Positions 52,720-62,237 of a stretch of DNA of 64,000 bases are shown in pieces (position 1 is the stretch's first letter; every line of letters begins with the position of its first letter). Under the pieces are notes generated by a model. The model was not told the DNA's origin. It worked only from the letters and a program-made list of their open reading frames with translations, and ran no database searches. The position numbers and the translations under genes are program-made. The DNA comes from Segatella copri (GTDB lineage: Bacteria > Bacteroidota > Bacteroidia > Bacteroidales > Bacteroidaceae). Location: positions 1 through 64,000 of the forward strand of contig NZ_NMPZ01000014.1 in the NCBI RefSeq assembly GCF_002224675.1. Reading direction: 5' to 3'.

Positions 52720-54528
52720 TTACTCTGCAGATATATCTGCCACAATGTGTCGATATACTTCATACACCTTGGTACGACTGATATAGCCCTTCAGCACGCC
52801 ATTAATATCTACTACTGGCAACTGTGCGGCATCAGTCTTATCAAACTTCTGCATCACCTCATCCATCCTCTCATTCTCGCTAATTACGGCAGAAGGCTGC
52901 AACATAAGCTGTTTTACCTTGAAATGCTTATAGAGTTCGGTTCGGAATATGATATGACGAATCTTAGTAATATCGATAACTCCCAGCAAGACACCCGCTT
53001 CATCGAGCACAGGCAAGAAGTTATTATTACTTCGACTAATCTCGCTCACCAGTTTTTCCATCGGCAAATCTTCCTTGATTGGATGATAATCCTTCTCAAC
53101 CAAGCTCTGCATACTCATCAGAGTGAGCGCTGCACGATCAATATGATGCGTGAGAAGTTTGCCCTCTCTAGCCAAACGCAAGGCATAGATACTATGGCTC
53201 TCAAAGATACTGATGGTAAGGAGCGAAGATATGCACACAATCATAAGTGGCATAAAAAGCTGATAACCACCTGTAAGTTCGGCGATAAGGAAAATACCGG
53301 TAAGTGGAGCATGCATCACGCCCGTTATCAATCCAGCCATACCCATCAAGGTGAAATTCTGCTCGGGTACATAAACACCTACCTCGTAAACATTCCAGAG
53401 TCTGGCAAAGAAGAAACCGGCAAATCCACCAATAATAAGCGAAGGAGCAAAGGTTCCACCACATCCTCCACTACCATTGGTAGCCGAAGTGGCAAAAACC
53501 TTGGTAAAGGTCACCAAGCCGATATAGAGAATCAACAGATTCTGATGACCAGAAAAAAGAGAACGGTTCATCACCTGCCCCCACTCTGCCTCATTCTGTC
53601 CCTTAAGAAGCACATTTACTGCCGAATATCCCTCACCATAAAGAGAAGGAAGAAGGAAAATGAGCGAACTGAGAATGAGTCCACCAAAAACCAACTTACA
53701 ATAAGGATGATTCTTCATCTTGGCAAAAAGACCTTCACACCATGACATCGTGCGCATGAAGTAAAGACTCATCAAACCACAGAAGATACCCAACAAGATA
53801 CATGCTGGCGTACGATTCAACTCCCATGGATTGGTAAGAGTAAAATCGAAAAGCGAACTGTCACCCATAAAGATATAGGTAAAACAGGTAGCAGTGACAC
53901 AACTGATAAGGATTGGCAGAAGTGAAGCCATACTAAGATCAACCATCAGTACCTCGAGAGTGAAGACAAGTCCTGCGATTGGAGCCTTGAAGACTCCTGC
54001 AATAGCAGCACTGGCTCCACAGCCCACCAACAGAATCATGGTCTTCTTATCCATACGGAAAATCTGTCCCAGATTGGAACCGATGGCAGAACCGGTAAGT
54101 ACAATAGGTGCCTCGGCTCCAACAGATCCACCGAAACCAATGGTAATACCGGACGCTACCACCGAAGACCAGCAGTTATGCCCCTTGAGTCGGGAATTTT
54201 TGGTCGAGATGGCGTAAAGCACACGGGTAATACCATGCGAAATATTGTCCCTCACCACATACTTGATAAAAAGTGAGGTAAGATAAATACCAATGATAGG
54301 GAAAAGCAGGAAGAGCAGATTATAACTGCTCTGCTGGAACCCGGAAGTAAGCAGCAACTGTATTTCATGCACGATACCATGCAGGAAGAAACCTGCTACA
54401 GAAGCGAGCAAACCTATCACAAAAGCAAGGATAAGGGTCATCTGGCGGTCGGAAATATGTTCCTTCTGCCAAACAACAAATCTTTCTATCCAGCCTTGTT
54501 TGTATTCTGATAACTCTTCATCCATCAT
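52720..54528 (-). CDS. ClC-family chloride channel/transporter with CBS domains
   Basis: The 602-aa inner-membrane protein has about 10-12 helices. Ion-pathway motifs include GGSVGAEAPIVLTG (about residues 133-146; the usual GREGP is GAEAP here) and GGCGGTFAPSLIIGGFAG (about 358-375, GxFxP). The last 140 residues hold two CBS domains that may sense nucleotides. It could be a channel or an H+/Cl- exchanger; the glutamate in GAEAP fits the gating-Glu position of exchangers. It is within 12 bp of both prfC and fmt, so translation is probably linked. Confidence 0.92.
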   Translation of the reverse strand: MMDEELSEYKQGWIERFVVWQKEHISDRQMTLILAFVIGLLASVAGFFLHGIVHEIQLLLTSGFQQSSYNLLFLLFPIIGIYLTSLFIKYVVRDNISHGITRVLYAISTKNSRLKGHNCWSSVVASGITIGFGGSVGAEAPIVLTGSAIGSNLGQIFRMDKKTMILLVGCGASAAIAGVFKAPIAGLVFTLEVLMVDLSMASLLPILISCVTATCFTYIFMGDSSLFDFTLTNPWELNRTPACILLGIFCGLMSLYFMRTMSWCEGLFAKMKNHPYCKLVFGGLILSSLIFLLPSLYGEGYSAVNVLLKGQNEAEWGQVMNRSLFSGHQNLLILYIGLVTFTKVFATSATNGSGGCGGTFAPSLIIGGFAGFFFARLWNVYEVGVYVPEQNFTLMGMAGLITGVMHAPLTGIFLIAELTGGYQLFMPLMIVCISSLLTISIFESHSIYALRLAREGKLLTHHIDRAALTLMSMQSLVEKDYHPIKEDLPMEKLVSEISRSNNNFLPVLDEAGVLLGVIDITKIRHIIFRTELYKHFKVKQLMLQPSAVISENERMDEVMQKFDKTDAAQLPVVDINGVLKGYISRTKVYEVYRHIVADISAE

Positions 54529-54540
54529 TCTTTTGTTATT

Positions 54541-56130
54541 TTAGAATTCCGATGTAAAGTGGAATTTGATATGTTCGAAGTCTTGCTGAGCCATACTCAA
54601 CACATAGCCAGAATCGGCGAGGAACACATCACGTCCCTCAATATCCTTTGCCATATACTGGTACTTACGCTTCTTGAAGTTCTCCAATTCCTTCTCATCG
54701 TCAGCCTCAATCCAACATGCCTTATGCAAATGAACAGGCTCCCAACGGCACTTGGCATTGTACTCGTTCTCCAAGCGATACTGGATAACCTCGAACTGCA
54801 ACTGACCGACGGTACCCACGATGCGACGACCATTGAACTGGTTGATGAACAACTGTGCCACACCCTCGTTCATCAACTGCTCCAAACCCTTCTGGAACTG
54901 CTTGCTCTTCATTGGGTCATCGTTCTCGATGTACTTGAAGAGAAGTGGAGAGAACGATGGCAATCCACGGAAGTGAATCTTCTCGCCCTCAGTCAGAGTA
55001 TCACCAATCTTGAAGATGCCGTTGTCTGGCAAACCAACGATATCGCCAGGATAGGCCTCTTCGATGGTACTCTTACGCTGCGCCATAAACTGGGTAGGTG
55101 AAGAGAAACGTACGGTCTTGTCGAGACGTACATGGTAGTAAGGCTGGTTGCGCACAAACTTACCAGAACAAATCTTGCAGAATGCAATACATGAACGGTG
55201 GTTAGGGTCGATATTTGCAGTAATCTTGAAGATAAAGCCAGTAAACTTAGGCTCTTCTGGTTCCACCATACGCTCCTCTGCCTTGGTAGGCTTTGGTGAT
55301 GGAGCAATCTGCACGAAGCAATCCAAGAGTTCCTGCACACCGAAGTTGTTCAAGGCAGAACCAAAGAATACCGGTGCCACTTCTGCTGAACGATAGGTCT
55401 CCACATCGAATTTCGGATAAACACCATCCACCAATTCCAGTTCTTCGCGCAACTGATTTGCCTCTCGCTCACCTACTCGCTCATCAAGTTCCTTAGACTG
55501 AATATCTACCTCAACCTTCTCAGTAACACGCTGTTTATTAGGTGTAAAAAGATTGAGCTGATGCTCATAAATATTGTAAACTCCCTTGAAGCGAGCACCC
55601 TGACCGATAGGCCAAGACAAAGGGCGAACAGAAATCTTCAACTCTTCCTCCAACTCATCAAGAACATCGAATGGGTCACGACCCTCACGGTCCATCTTAT
55701 TGATAAAGATGATAACAGGAGTATTGCGCATACGGCACACCTCCATCAACTTACGGGTCTGTGCCTCAACACCCTTAGCCGAATCGACTACGATGATAGC
55801 AGAGTCCACCGCGGTGAGAGTACGATAAGTATCCTCACAGAAATCCTGGTGACCCGGAGTATCAAGAATGTTTACCTTATAAGGTTCTCCACTCTGTCCG
55901 TCAGGCAGATAATCGAACTCCATCACAGAAGTTGATACGGAAATACCACGCTGCTTCTCAATATCCATCCAGTCGGAAGTAGCAGTCTTACGAATCTTAT
56001 TATTTTTAACGGCACCAGCCACCTGAATCTGTCCACCGAAGAGCAGGAACTTCTCGGTCAATGTTGTCTTACCAGCATCAGGGTGCGAAATGATGGCAAA
56101 CGTTCTTCTTCTTTCAATCTCTTTCATCAA
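54541..56130 (-). CDS. prfC: Peptide chain release factor 3
   Basis: RF3 is the GTPase that recycles RF1 and RF2 from the ribosome. The 529-aa product has G1 [13 protein letters not shown] (about residues 15-27), the switch region [14 protein letters not shown]3 [13 protein letters not shown] and G4 [10 protein letters not shown], followed by domains II and III (ending [16 protein letters not shown]). Length matches E. coli RF3. A second ATG one codon inside (56127) could also start. It opens the run prfC, ClC, fmt, sua5. Confidence 0.97.
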   Translation of the reverse strand: MMKEIERRRTFAIISHPDAGKTTLTEKFLLFGGQIQVAGAVKNNKIRKTATSDWMDIEKQRGISVSTSVMEFDYLPDGQSGEPYKVNILDTPGHQDFCEDTYRTLTAVDSAIIVVDSAKGVEAQTRKLMEVCRMRNTPVIIFINKMDREGRDPFDVLDELEEELKISVRPLSWPIGQGARFKGVYNIYEHQLNLFTPNKQRVTEKVEVDIQSKELDERVGEREANQLREELELVDGVYPKFDVETYRSAEVAPVFFGSALNNFGVQELLDCFVQIAPSPKPTKAEERMVEPEEPKFTGFIFKITANIDPNHRSCIAFCKICSGKFVRNQPYYHVRLDKTVRFSSPTQFMAQRKSTIEEAYPGDIVGLPDNGIFKIGDTLTEGEKIHFRGLPSFSPLLFKYIENDDPMKSKQFQKGLEQLMNEGVAQLFINQFNGRRIVGTVGQLQFEVIQYRLENEYNAKCRWEPVHLHKACWIEADDEKELENFKKRKYQYMAKDIEGRDVFLADSGYVLSMAQQDFEHIKFHFTSEF

Positions 56131-56211
56131 TAATATATACTATAATATGTATATCCTAAAAAAATAAATACTACTCTCTAATTACTACAAAACACTTGTT
56201 ACGCCAGCAGA

Positions 56212-56766
56212 TTACATATCGTCATCTTCAAACTTCAAGCCTTCAGTACGATCCTTGATATAGTAATCACTGAGCAATCCAACGAAGATTGAGATTTCCT
56301 TGATAGCTTTCTCTGTTTCAGGGGTAATCTCCTTCTTTTGCAATCTGAGCATCATTACTCCGTAAAGTGCATCAAGACAGGTCTCAACCTCATTAATATC
56401 CTTATCACCACGATTGCGCAACTCTACAATAAAAGGCAACACCTTGTAATACTCAGCATTGTAAATAGGGAACTTCGAACTCTGAAGGAGTCTGCCGTGC
56501 AGATCGACGACATCCTGCAACAACACTCTATTAATATCAAGATGCCCGCTCTCACGCTTACCTTCTTCATTCATCATACGAATAAGATTTCCAAACCAAT
56601 CGAGTTCCTCGTCTTTCTGCTCAGGAGTAAAATCGAACCGTTCGATATAGTTTTTCTTAATCACCGGCAGCGAGCATCCGTAGGCACGGATGATATCCTC
56701 TATCTGCCACATATATAAAAGGTATTCAGCAATACTTTCTTTTCTTAATTTCTGTGCTACAAACAT
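56212..56766 (-). CDS. DUF4924 family protein
   Basis: The 184-aa, mostly helical cytoplasmic protein fits DUF4924, a Bacteroidetes family of unknown role. It begins MFVAQKLRKESIAEYLLYMW and contains the conserved region DFTPEQKDEELDWFGNLIRMM. No catalytic motif is seen and the end is acidic (FEDDDM). Its start lies 3 bp after the LysE-type transporter gene, so they are co-transcribed. prfC begins 81 bp downstream. Confidence 0.87.
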   Translation of the reverse strand: MFVAQKLRKESIAEYLLYMWQIEDIIRAYGCSLPVIKKNYIERFDFTPEQKDEELDWFGNLIRMMNEEGKRESGHLDINRVLLQDVVDLHGRLLQSSKFPIYNAEYYKVLPFIVELRNRGDKDINEVETCLDALYGVMMLRLQKKEITPETEKAIKEISIFVGLLSDYYIKDRTEGLKFEDDDM

Positions 56767-56769
56767 AAC

Positions 56770-57447
56770 TTAAAATTCTGGTAAATGATAAAGATTAAAC
56801 ATCGTTCCAAAAAGAGCGATGATCGAGAAAATAATCACGATACTTCCTATCACCTTATTGATGATAAGGATTCCATTAGTATCAAACTTACCTCTGATCT
56901 TATCGACGAGCCAAGTGAGTCCAAACCACCACAACAAGGCACCAAACATAATACTCAGATATCCCACTCCCATTTCTATCGGCATATCCGGAACCACAAA
57001 GGCAAACTGTGCAAAGGTAGCCATAAAGAGAAACACGATGAGCGGATTGCTCAAGGTAACCAGGAAAGCCGTTATTCCATTATGCCATAAAGTACCCTGC
57101 TTATTGCTCGACTTATGCATATTCTTCATCGGATCACTCTTGAAACAATAGATTCCGAACACCAGCAGCAATACACTACCGAAAATCTGCAGGTAGAACT
57201 TGTTCTGCGCATTATTCACAAAGTCCATCACGAAACTCATACCTAGACCCGTGAAGAGTGCATATACGATATCACTGCACGCAGCACCAATGCCCGTGAC
57301 GAACCCAAACCAGCGTCCCTTGTTGAGCGTACGCTGAATACAAAGAATGCCTACAGGCCCCATAGGGGCAGAGGCAATCACTCCGATGATAATTCCTTTG
57401 AATATAAAGTCAAGGATGTTTATCTCTATTGGAAATGCTAAACTCAT
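56770..57447 (-). CDS. LysE-family transporter
   Basis: The 225-aa inner-membrane protein has about six helices and the LysE/RhtB N-terminal motif IIIGVIASAPMGPVGILCIQRTL (about residues 18-40), followed by GFVTGIGAACSDIVYAL. Members export amino acids such as lysine, threonine or homoserine. The substrate cannot be assigned. It has a good promoter at 57476-57506 and is followed at once by the DUF4924 gene. Confidence 0.9.
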   Translation of the reverse strand: MSLAFPIEINILDFIFKGIIIGVIASAPMGPVGILCIQRTLNKGRWFGFVTGIGAACSDIVYALFTGLGMSFVMDFVNNAQNKFYLQIFGSVLLLVFGIYCFKSDPMKNMHKSSNKQGTLWHNGITAFLVTLSNPLIVFLFMATFAQFAFVVPDMPIEMGVGYLSIMFGALLWWFGLTWLVDKIRGKFDTNGILIINKVIGSIVIIFSIIALFGTMFNLYHLPEF

Positions 57448-57475
57448 TTTTCGTACATTATTCTATAACAGCGGG

Positions 57476-57506
57476 CAAAGTTACAAAAAAAAGGGCACAT
57501 TTGCAA
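57476..57506 (-). promoter_or_regulatory. Promoter of the LysE-type and DUF4924 genes
   Basis: TTG (57506-57504), a 20-nt spacer and TAACTTTG (57483-57476) on the minus strand. Confidence 0.7.
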
Positions 57507-57555
57507 TATTTTTGCCCAAAACTTCTAAAATTATACTTTTTTATACAAGAAAAAG

Positions 57556-57586
57556 TTGATATTTTCAAAAGGATTCATTATCTTTG
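57556..57586 (+). promoter_or_regulatory. Promoter of the ROK glucokinase gene
   Basis: TTG (57556-57558), a 20-nt spacer and TATCTTTG (57579-57586) match the consensus, leaving a leader of about 35 nt before ATG 57626. Confidence 0.72.
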
Positions 57587-57625
57587 CAGCATAAATAAAC
57601 AATTCTAACTAATTTAAAAAGTAAC

Positions 57626-58603
57626 ATGACTGAAAATACATTAAAACCGTACGTTATTGGTTTAGACCTCGGCGGTACTAATTCTGTGTTCGGAATCGTT
57701 GATGCTCGTGGCGAAATCAAGGCAACAACAGCTATTAAAACTGGTGGTTATGATAAGGTAGATGACTATGTAAAGGCATCTGTAGAGGCACTCCAGCCAA
57801 TCATCGAGACCGTAGGCGGTATCGAAAAGATCAAGGCAATGGGTATTGGTGCTCCTAATGGAAACTTCTATACGGGTGCTATCGAGTTTGCTCCAAACTT
57901 GGCTTGGGCTCACGATGGCGTTGTACCTTTGGCTGATATGTTCAGCAAAGCTCTCGGTATTCCTGTAGCTCTTACTAACGATGCCAACGCAGCTGCACTT
58001 GGAGAAATGACCTATGGTGCTGCTCGTGGAATGAAGAACTTCATTGATATTACCCTCGGTACAGGTGTAGGTTCTGGTATTGTCATCAATGGTCAGATGC
58101 TCTATGGAAGCGATGGTTTCGCAGGTGAGTTAGGTCATGTTATCATGGTTCCAGGCGAGGCTGGCCGTGTTTGCGGCTGCGGTAGAAGAGGCTGTTTGGA
58201 GACATATTGCTCTGCTACAGGTGTAGCTCGCACCGCACGTGAGTTCCTGGAAACAAGCGATGAGCCTTCTTTGCTCCGCGAGATGGATCCAGAGAAGATT
58301 ACCTCTTACGATGTCAGCGTTGCTGCCAGCAAGGGTGATGCTTTGGCCAAGCGCATCTACGACTTCACTGGCAAGATGCTGGGTGAAGCTTGCGCTAACT
58401 TTGCAGCATTCTCTGCTCCTGAGGCATTCGTATTCTTCGGCGGTCTCACCAAGGCAGGTGACCTCTTGATGAAGCCTTTGAAGGAAGCTTACGACAAGAA
58501 CGTGCTCAAGATTTACAAGGGCAAGGCTAAGTTCCTTGTTTCTACTCTTGATGGCAGTTCTGCAGCTGTACTTGGTGCAAGTGCTGTAGCTTGGGATTTA
58601 TAA
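57626..58603 (+). CDS. glk: ROK-family glucokinase
   Basis: The 325-aa enzyme phosphorylates glucose (or a close sugar) with ATP. It has the N-terminal phosphate loop VIGLDLGGTNSVFGIVD (about residues 10-26), catalytic Asp in LTNDANAAALGEM (about 116-128), and the ROK signature with the zinc site GHVIMVPG then CGCGRRGCLETY (about 171-195). ROK enzymes serve as glucokinases in Bacteroidetes, which lack the E. coli type; other sugars are possible. It is monocistronic with its own promoter and terminator. Confidence 0.92.
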   Translation: MTENTLKPYVIGLDLGGTNSVFGIVDARGEIKATTAIKTGGYDKVDDYVKASVEALQPIIETVGGIEKIKAMGIGAPNGNFYTGAIEFAPNLAWAHDGVVPLADMFSKALGIPVALTNDANAAALGEMTYGAARGMKNFIDITLGTGVGSGIVINGQMLYGSDGFAGELGHVIMVPGEAGRVCGCGRRGCLETYCSATGVARTAREFLETSDEPSLLREMDPEKITSYDVSVAASKGDALAKRIYDFTGKMLGEACANFAAFSAPEAFVFFGGLTKAGDLLMKPLKEAYDKNVLKIYKGKAKFLVSTLDGSSAAVLGASAVAWDL

Positions 58604-58650
58604 TATTTGATTATATGTTCTCTTATTAGAGTTCATTAATATAAAAAGTA

Positions 58651-58694
58651 AAAAAGAGTTTGGTGTCCTTCAGGACATCAAACTCTTTTCTTTT
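58651..58694. terminator. Bidirectional terminator between glk and the trp operon
   Basis: AAAAGAGTTTGGTGTCC and GGACATCAAACTCTTTT pair over 17 bp (one G-U) around TTCA, with A-run and T-run flanks, so it ends both the glucokinase transcript and the converging trp transcript. Confidence 0.9.
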
Positions 58695-58735
58695 AACAAT
58701 CATCGCAATATCATACATTCAAGATGCAATGAGAA

Positions 58736-58761
58736 AGCTTTAGCCCCAAAGGACTAAAGCT
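58736..58761. repeat. REP-like hairpin at the end of trpG
   Basis: AGCTTTAG (58736-58743) and CTAAAGCT (58754-58761) form an 8-bp palindrome, extended by CCCC/GGA-type pairs. The trpG stop codon (58756-58754) lies inside it, so the element supplies the last codons of the gene. Confidence 0.6.
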
Positions 58762-59317
58762 CTAACCAATTCTGAATCATCTTTTTCCCATCAGGTGTCA
58801 GCACACTTTCTGGATGAAACTGAATGCCTCGAATATCATAATTCTTATGCTTGAGACCCATAATCTGACCATCATCACTTACAGCCGTAATATCCAGACA
58901 ATCAGGAAAACCACTTTTATCTACTACCCAGGAATGATATCTGCCAATCTCGATACGCTTAGGCAATCCTTCAAAAATAGGATCGTTACCAAACTGAGTA
59001 CAAGGTGTAGCCACTCCATGATAAACCTCAGAGAGATTGGTTAGTTTAGCACCAAAAGCCTCACCAATAGCCTGATGACCTAGACAAACTCCCAGCATCG
59101 GTTTTCTGCCTGCATATTTCCTGATCACATCCATCAGAAGTCCAGCCTCCGAAGGAATACCTGGTCCTGGACTCAATATGATCTTGTCGAAACGGTCAAG
59201 CTCCGACAGCTGAAACTGATCGTTGCGGAACACCATCACTTCAGCATCCAACTCCTTTACCAAATGGGCAAGATTATAAGTAAAGGAGTCATAGTTATCT
59301 ATGATTACTATTTTCAT
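58754..59317 (-). CDS. trpG: Anthranilate synthase glutaminase subunit
   Basis: TrpG releases ammonia from glutamine for TrpE. The 187-aa class I amidotransferase has LSPGPGIPSEAGL (about residues 48-60), the nucleophile Cys in MLGVCLGHQAIGEAFGA (about 75-91) and the catalytic His-Glu in GIQFHPESVLT (about 164-174). It is not fused to TrpD. It is the last gene of the trp run, 75 bp after trpE, and a GAAGAGTGAAGAA-type repeat lies in that gap. Confidence 0.96.
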   Translation of the reverse strand: MKIVIIDNYDSFTYNLAHLVKELDAEVMVFRNDQFQLSELDRFDKIILSPGPGIPSEAGLLMDVIRKYAGRKPMLGVCLGHQAIGEAFGAKLTNLSEVYHGVATPCTQFGNDPIFEGLPKRIEIGRYHSWVVDKSGFPDCLDITAVSDDGQIMGLKHKNYDIRGIQFHPESVLTPDGKKMIQNWLEL

Positions 59318-59351
59318 TTTATTAATGTTTAGAGTTTAATGTTTACTTGAA

Positions 59352-59392
59352 GCACATGAATTCTTCACTCTTCGTTCTTCATTTTTCACTAC
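59352..59392 (-). repeat. GAAGAGTGAAGAA repeat copy between trpE and trpG
   Basis: On the minus strand the sequence reads AGTGAAAAATGAAGAACGAA then GAGTGAAGAATTCATGTGC, almost identical to 45549-45588. It fills most of the 75-bp intergenic gap. Confidence 0.75.
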
Positions 59393-60874
59393 CTAAAGCT
59401 TCTCAGCAATATGAATTGCCTTAGTCAAAGCTCCTAGTTTATTATTACACTCTTCCAACTCATACTGGTCGTTGCTCTTCGCCACAACTCCACTTCCAGC
59501 CTGGAACCAGAGTTCGCCATTACGGCTGATAAAGGTACGAATTACAATAGCCTGATTCAAATCGCCGTTCAGTCCTATGAATCCGATACATCCACCATAA
59601 GCGCCACGATTGTGAGGCTCCAATTCAGAGATAATCTGCATCGCTCTCACCTTAGGCGCACCACTCAAGGTACCAGCAGGGAAAGTATCAATGAATTCCT
59701 TAATATGGTCAGCATTCTGATCCAATGTTCCACTCACACGGCTCACCAGATGAATCACGTGACTGTAAAATTGCATATCCTTATAGAAATCCACCTTCAC
59801 ATTGTGGCAGTTACGGCTCAAATCATTTCGTGCCAAATCCACAAGCATGACATGTTCTGCATTCTCCTTCGGGTCATTACGGAGGAATTCTGCAGCCTTT
59901 CTATCCTGTTCCATATCACCCGTTCGTCGGGTCGTTCCTGCAATAGGATCAATGAAAGCCTTCTCTCCTACAATACGATTATGAGTTTCAGGTGAAGAAC
60001 CGAAGATACGGAAGCCACCAAAATCGAAATAGAAGAGATAAGGAGATGGATTGATGCTGCGCAAGGCACGGTAGAGCTTGAAGTCATCCCCCTCATAACG
60101 CTGCACAAATCTTCGGCTCACCACAATCTGGAACACATCGCCACGCATACAATGCTGGATACACTTGCGAATATTCGCCTTGTGCTCCTCATCAGTAAGA
60201 GTAGAGGTTGTTTCGCCTACCGGATGGAAATCATAAGGCTTCACATTTGCCTTGTTCACCGCCTTCATCAATGCATCCAACTCAGCATTGCCGACAGCCC
60301 TATTTGCCTCAGAAGCCTGATCATCATCAGCGTTTTTCTCTTCGCCATACCGTTCACTCAAAGCGATAAGTTGCATCGTATTATTGAAATGATCGAACAC
60401 GATGATGTCCTTATACATAATATAATAGATATCCGGCGCATCATTCTTTGCCATCGTGGTATCCTTTACAGGGATATTCTCGAAGTAGCGTACTGCATTA
60501 AAGGTCGTGAACCCATAAAGTCCACAGAAATTCTTCCCCTCTCCCTCAACATGGAAACTCTGGATGAACTCATTGAAAGCTTTCGAAATGGCGAGCTTAC
60601 AATCTTCTCCCTTTCCTTCGCCAAAAGCTGGAAGTTGCTGTTTTTCAACACCACCATCAGGATAAGTCTTGATAACCTCTCCATGACTCACGGCAATGCT
60701 AGCCAATGGATGTACACCTATAAAGGAACGGGAATTCTCAGAACCATGGTAGTCGCTACTCTCCATCAGAGCCGACTGGGGGTAAATATCTCTCAATCGC
60801 ATATAAACTCCCACAGGCGTATAGAGGTCGGCGAGAATCGTGCGAGTTACTGTCGTATAATTAAACTTAGCCAT
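59393..60874 (-). CDS. trpE: Anthranilate synthase component I
   Basis: TrpE turns chorismate and ammonia into anthranilate. The 493-aa product has the chorismate-binding core with FGSSPETHNRI (about residues 311-321), PIAGTTRRTGDMEQD (about 332-346), AEHVMLVDLARNDLSR and SGAPKVRAMQIISELEP (about 414-430). An N-terminal feedback region with LMESSDYHGSENSRSFIG corresponds to the tryptophan-binding LLES element. Standard length. It stands 137 bp after trpB, separated by a REP-like element, unlike the tight spacing of trpC-F-A. Confidence 0.96.
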   Translation of the reverse strand: MAKFNYTTVTRTILADLYTPVGVYMRLRDIYPQSALMESSDYHGSENSRSFIGVHPLASIAVSHGEVIKTYPDGGVEKQQLPAFGEGKGEDCKLAISKAFNEFIQSFHVEGEGKNFCGLYGFTTFNAVRYFENIPVKDTTMAKNDAPDIYYIMYKDIIVFDHFNNTMQLIALSERYGEEKNADDDQASEANRAVGNAELDALMKAVNKANVKPYDFHPVGETTSTLTDEEHKANIRKCIQHCMRGDVFQIVVSRRFVQRYEGDDFKLYRALRSINPSPYLFYFDFGGFRIFGSSPETHNRIVGEKAFIDPIAGTTRRTGDMEQDRKAAEFLRNDPKENAEHVMLVDLARNDLSRNCHNVKVDFYKDMQFYSHVIHLVSRVSGTLDQNADHIKEFIDTFPAGTLSGAPKVRAMQIISELEPHNRGAYGGCIGFIGLNGDLNQAIVIRTFISRNGELWFQAGSGVVAKSNDQYELEECNNKLGALTKAIHIAEKL

Positions 60875-60914
60875 TTTTTCTTATTGATTGAACTTTAACT
60901 AATTACACCCACAC

Positions 60915-60994
60915 GCCCTGAAAGGGCAGAAGCTCCTAGCCCAGGGTAACACCCTGGGCTAGTAATGAGTGTAAGTCTGTCGCCCTGAAAGGGC
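60915..60994. repeat. REP-like palindromic element between trpB and trpE
   Basis: Two direct copies of CGCCCTGAAAGGGC (60914-60927 and 60981-60994), each followed by A(G/A)AAGCT-like bases, flank a perfect 11-bp palindrome: TAGCCCAGGGT (60937-60947), loop AAC, ACCCTGGGCTA (60951-60961). The layout is that of REP/REPIN sequences mobilised by RAYT transposases. No transposase is in the window. Confidence 0.8.
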
Positions 60995-61011
60995 AAAAGC
61001 TTTAAAATACT

Positions 61012-62211
61012 TTAGAAATTTCCATATTCTCCAGCCATTTCCTTATGGCTCAAATAGGTTTCTACATCCTTGTCACCACGGCCAGAAACGGTCAAAACAA
61101 CCACGTCGTCCTTCTTGAACTTCATTTTCTTCAAGGCAGCCACAGCATGAGCACTTTCAATGGCAGGTATGATACCCTCCATACGAGTCAGTTCATAACC
61201 GGCATAGATAGCCTCATCATCCTTGATGGCAAGTACATGACTTCTGCCTCTTGTTGCCAAGTCTGCATGCATAGGTCCAATACCCGGATAATCCAAACCG
61301 GCACTGATGGTGAAGGCTTCCTCAATCTGTCCATCCTCTGTCTGCATCACAAGCGTACGGGCACCGTGAATGATTCCCTCTGTACCACAATGCATGGTTG
61401 CAGCCGTGTAATTGGTATCAATACCATGACCGGCAGCCTCAGCCAGATAGATCTGAACCCGCTCATCATCGATATAATGATAGATGGTGCCTGCAGCATT
61501 GCTACCGCCACCTACACAAGCGATGAGGTAATCAGGATAATCGCGGCCAATCTTCTCTTCCAACTGCCATTTCAGCTCCTCACTGATTACGCTCTGCATC
61601 TTTGCTACGATATCAGGATAAGGATGAGGTCCCATCGTAGAACCTACGATATAGAATGTATCCTGTGGATGACAGCACCAGTCGCGGATAGCCTCTGAGC
61701 ATGCATCACTCAAAGTCATATTGCCCGTACGGACAGGATTCACCTTGGCACCCAGCATCTTCATACGCTCCACATTGGTATGCTGGCGCTCCACATCGGT
61801 AGCACCCATAAAGATTTCACACTTCATATCCATCAAGGCACAGACTGTGGCAGTTGCAACACCATGCTGTCCGGCACCGGTTTCGGCGATGATACGCGTT
61901 TTACCCATCTTCTTTGCCATCAGAATCTGACCGATGGTATTGTTAATCTTGTGCGCACCGGTATGATTCAGATCCTCACGCTTCAGATAGAGTTGACATC
62001 CATACTTTTCGCTCATTCTCTTCGCATAGTAAAGAGGTGAAGGGCGGCCAACATAATCCTTCAGGAGCGCATAATACTCGTTCTTGAACTCCTCGCTCTC
62101 TATGATAGGCTTATAAGCCTCCTGAAGCTCAGTTACACACTTATATAAAATCTCAGGAACATAAGCTCCTCCGAATTTTCCAAAAAATCCTTTATCGTCA
62201 ACTTGATACAT
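61012..62211 (-). CDS. trpB: Tryptophan synthase beta subunit
   Basis: TrpB condenses indole and serine with pyridoxal phosphate. The 399-aa product has KREDLNHTGAHKINNTIGQ (about residues 75-93, with the PLP lysine in HKIN), the glycine loop CVGGGSNAAGT (about 231-241) and GLDYPGIGP. It is the conventional TrpB1 type, paired with TrpA 26 bp upstream. Start ATG 62211 gives MYQVDDKGFFGKFGGAYVPE, the usual N-terminus. Confidence 0.97.
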   Translation of the reverse strand: MYQVDDKGFFGKFGGAYVPEILYKCVTELQEAYKPIIESEEFKNEYYALLKDYVGRPSPLYYAKRMSEKYGCQLYLKREDLNHTGAHKINNTIGQILMAKKMGKTRIIAETGAGQHGVATATVCALMDMKCEIFMGATDVERQHTNVERMKMLGAKVNPVRTGNMTLSDACSEAIRDWCCHPQDTFYIVGSTMGPHPYPDIVAKMQSVISEELKWQLEEKIGRDYPDYLIACVGGGSNAAGTIYHYIDDERVQIYLAEAAGHGIDTNYTAATMHCGTEGIIHGARTLVMQTEDGQIEEAFTISAGLDYPGIGPMHADLATRGRSHVLAIKDDEAIYAGYELTRMEGIIPAIESAHAVAALKKMKFKKDDVVVLTVSGRGDKDVETYLSHKEMAGEYGNF

Positions 62212-62237
62212 CTTTCCTATAAAATTAAAAGGTTGAA

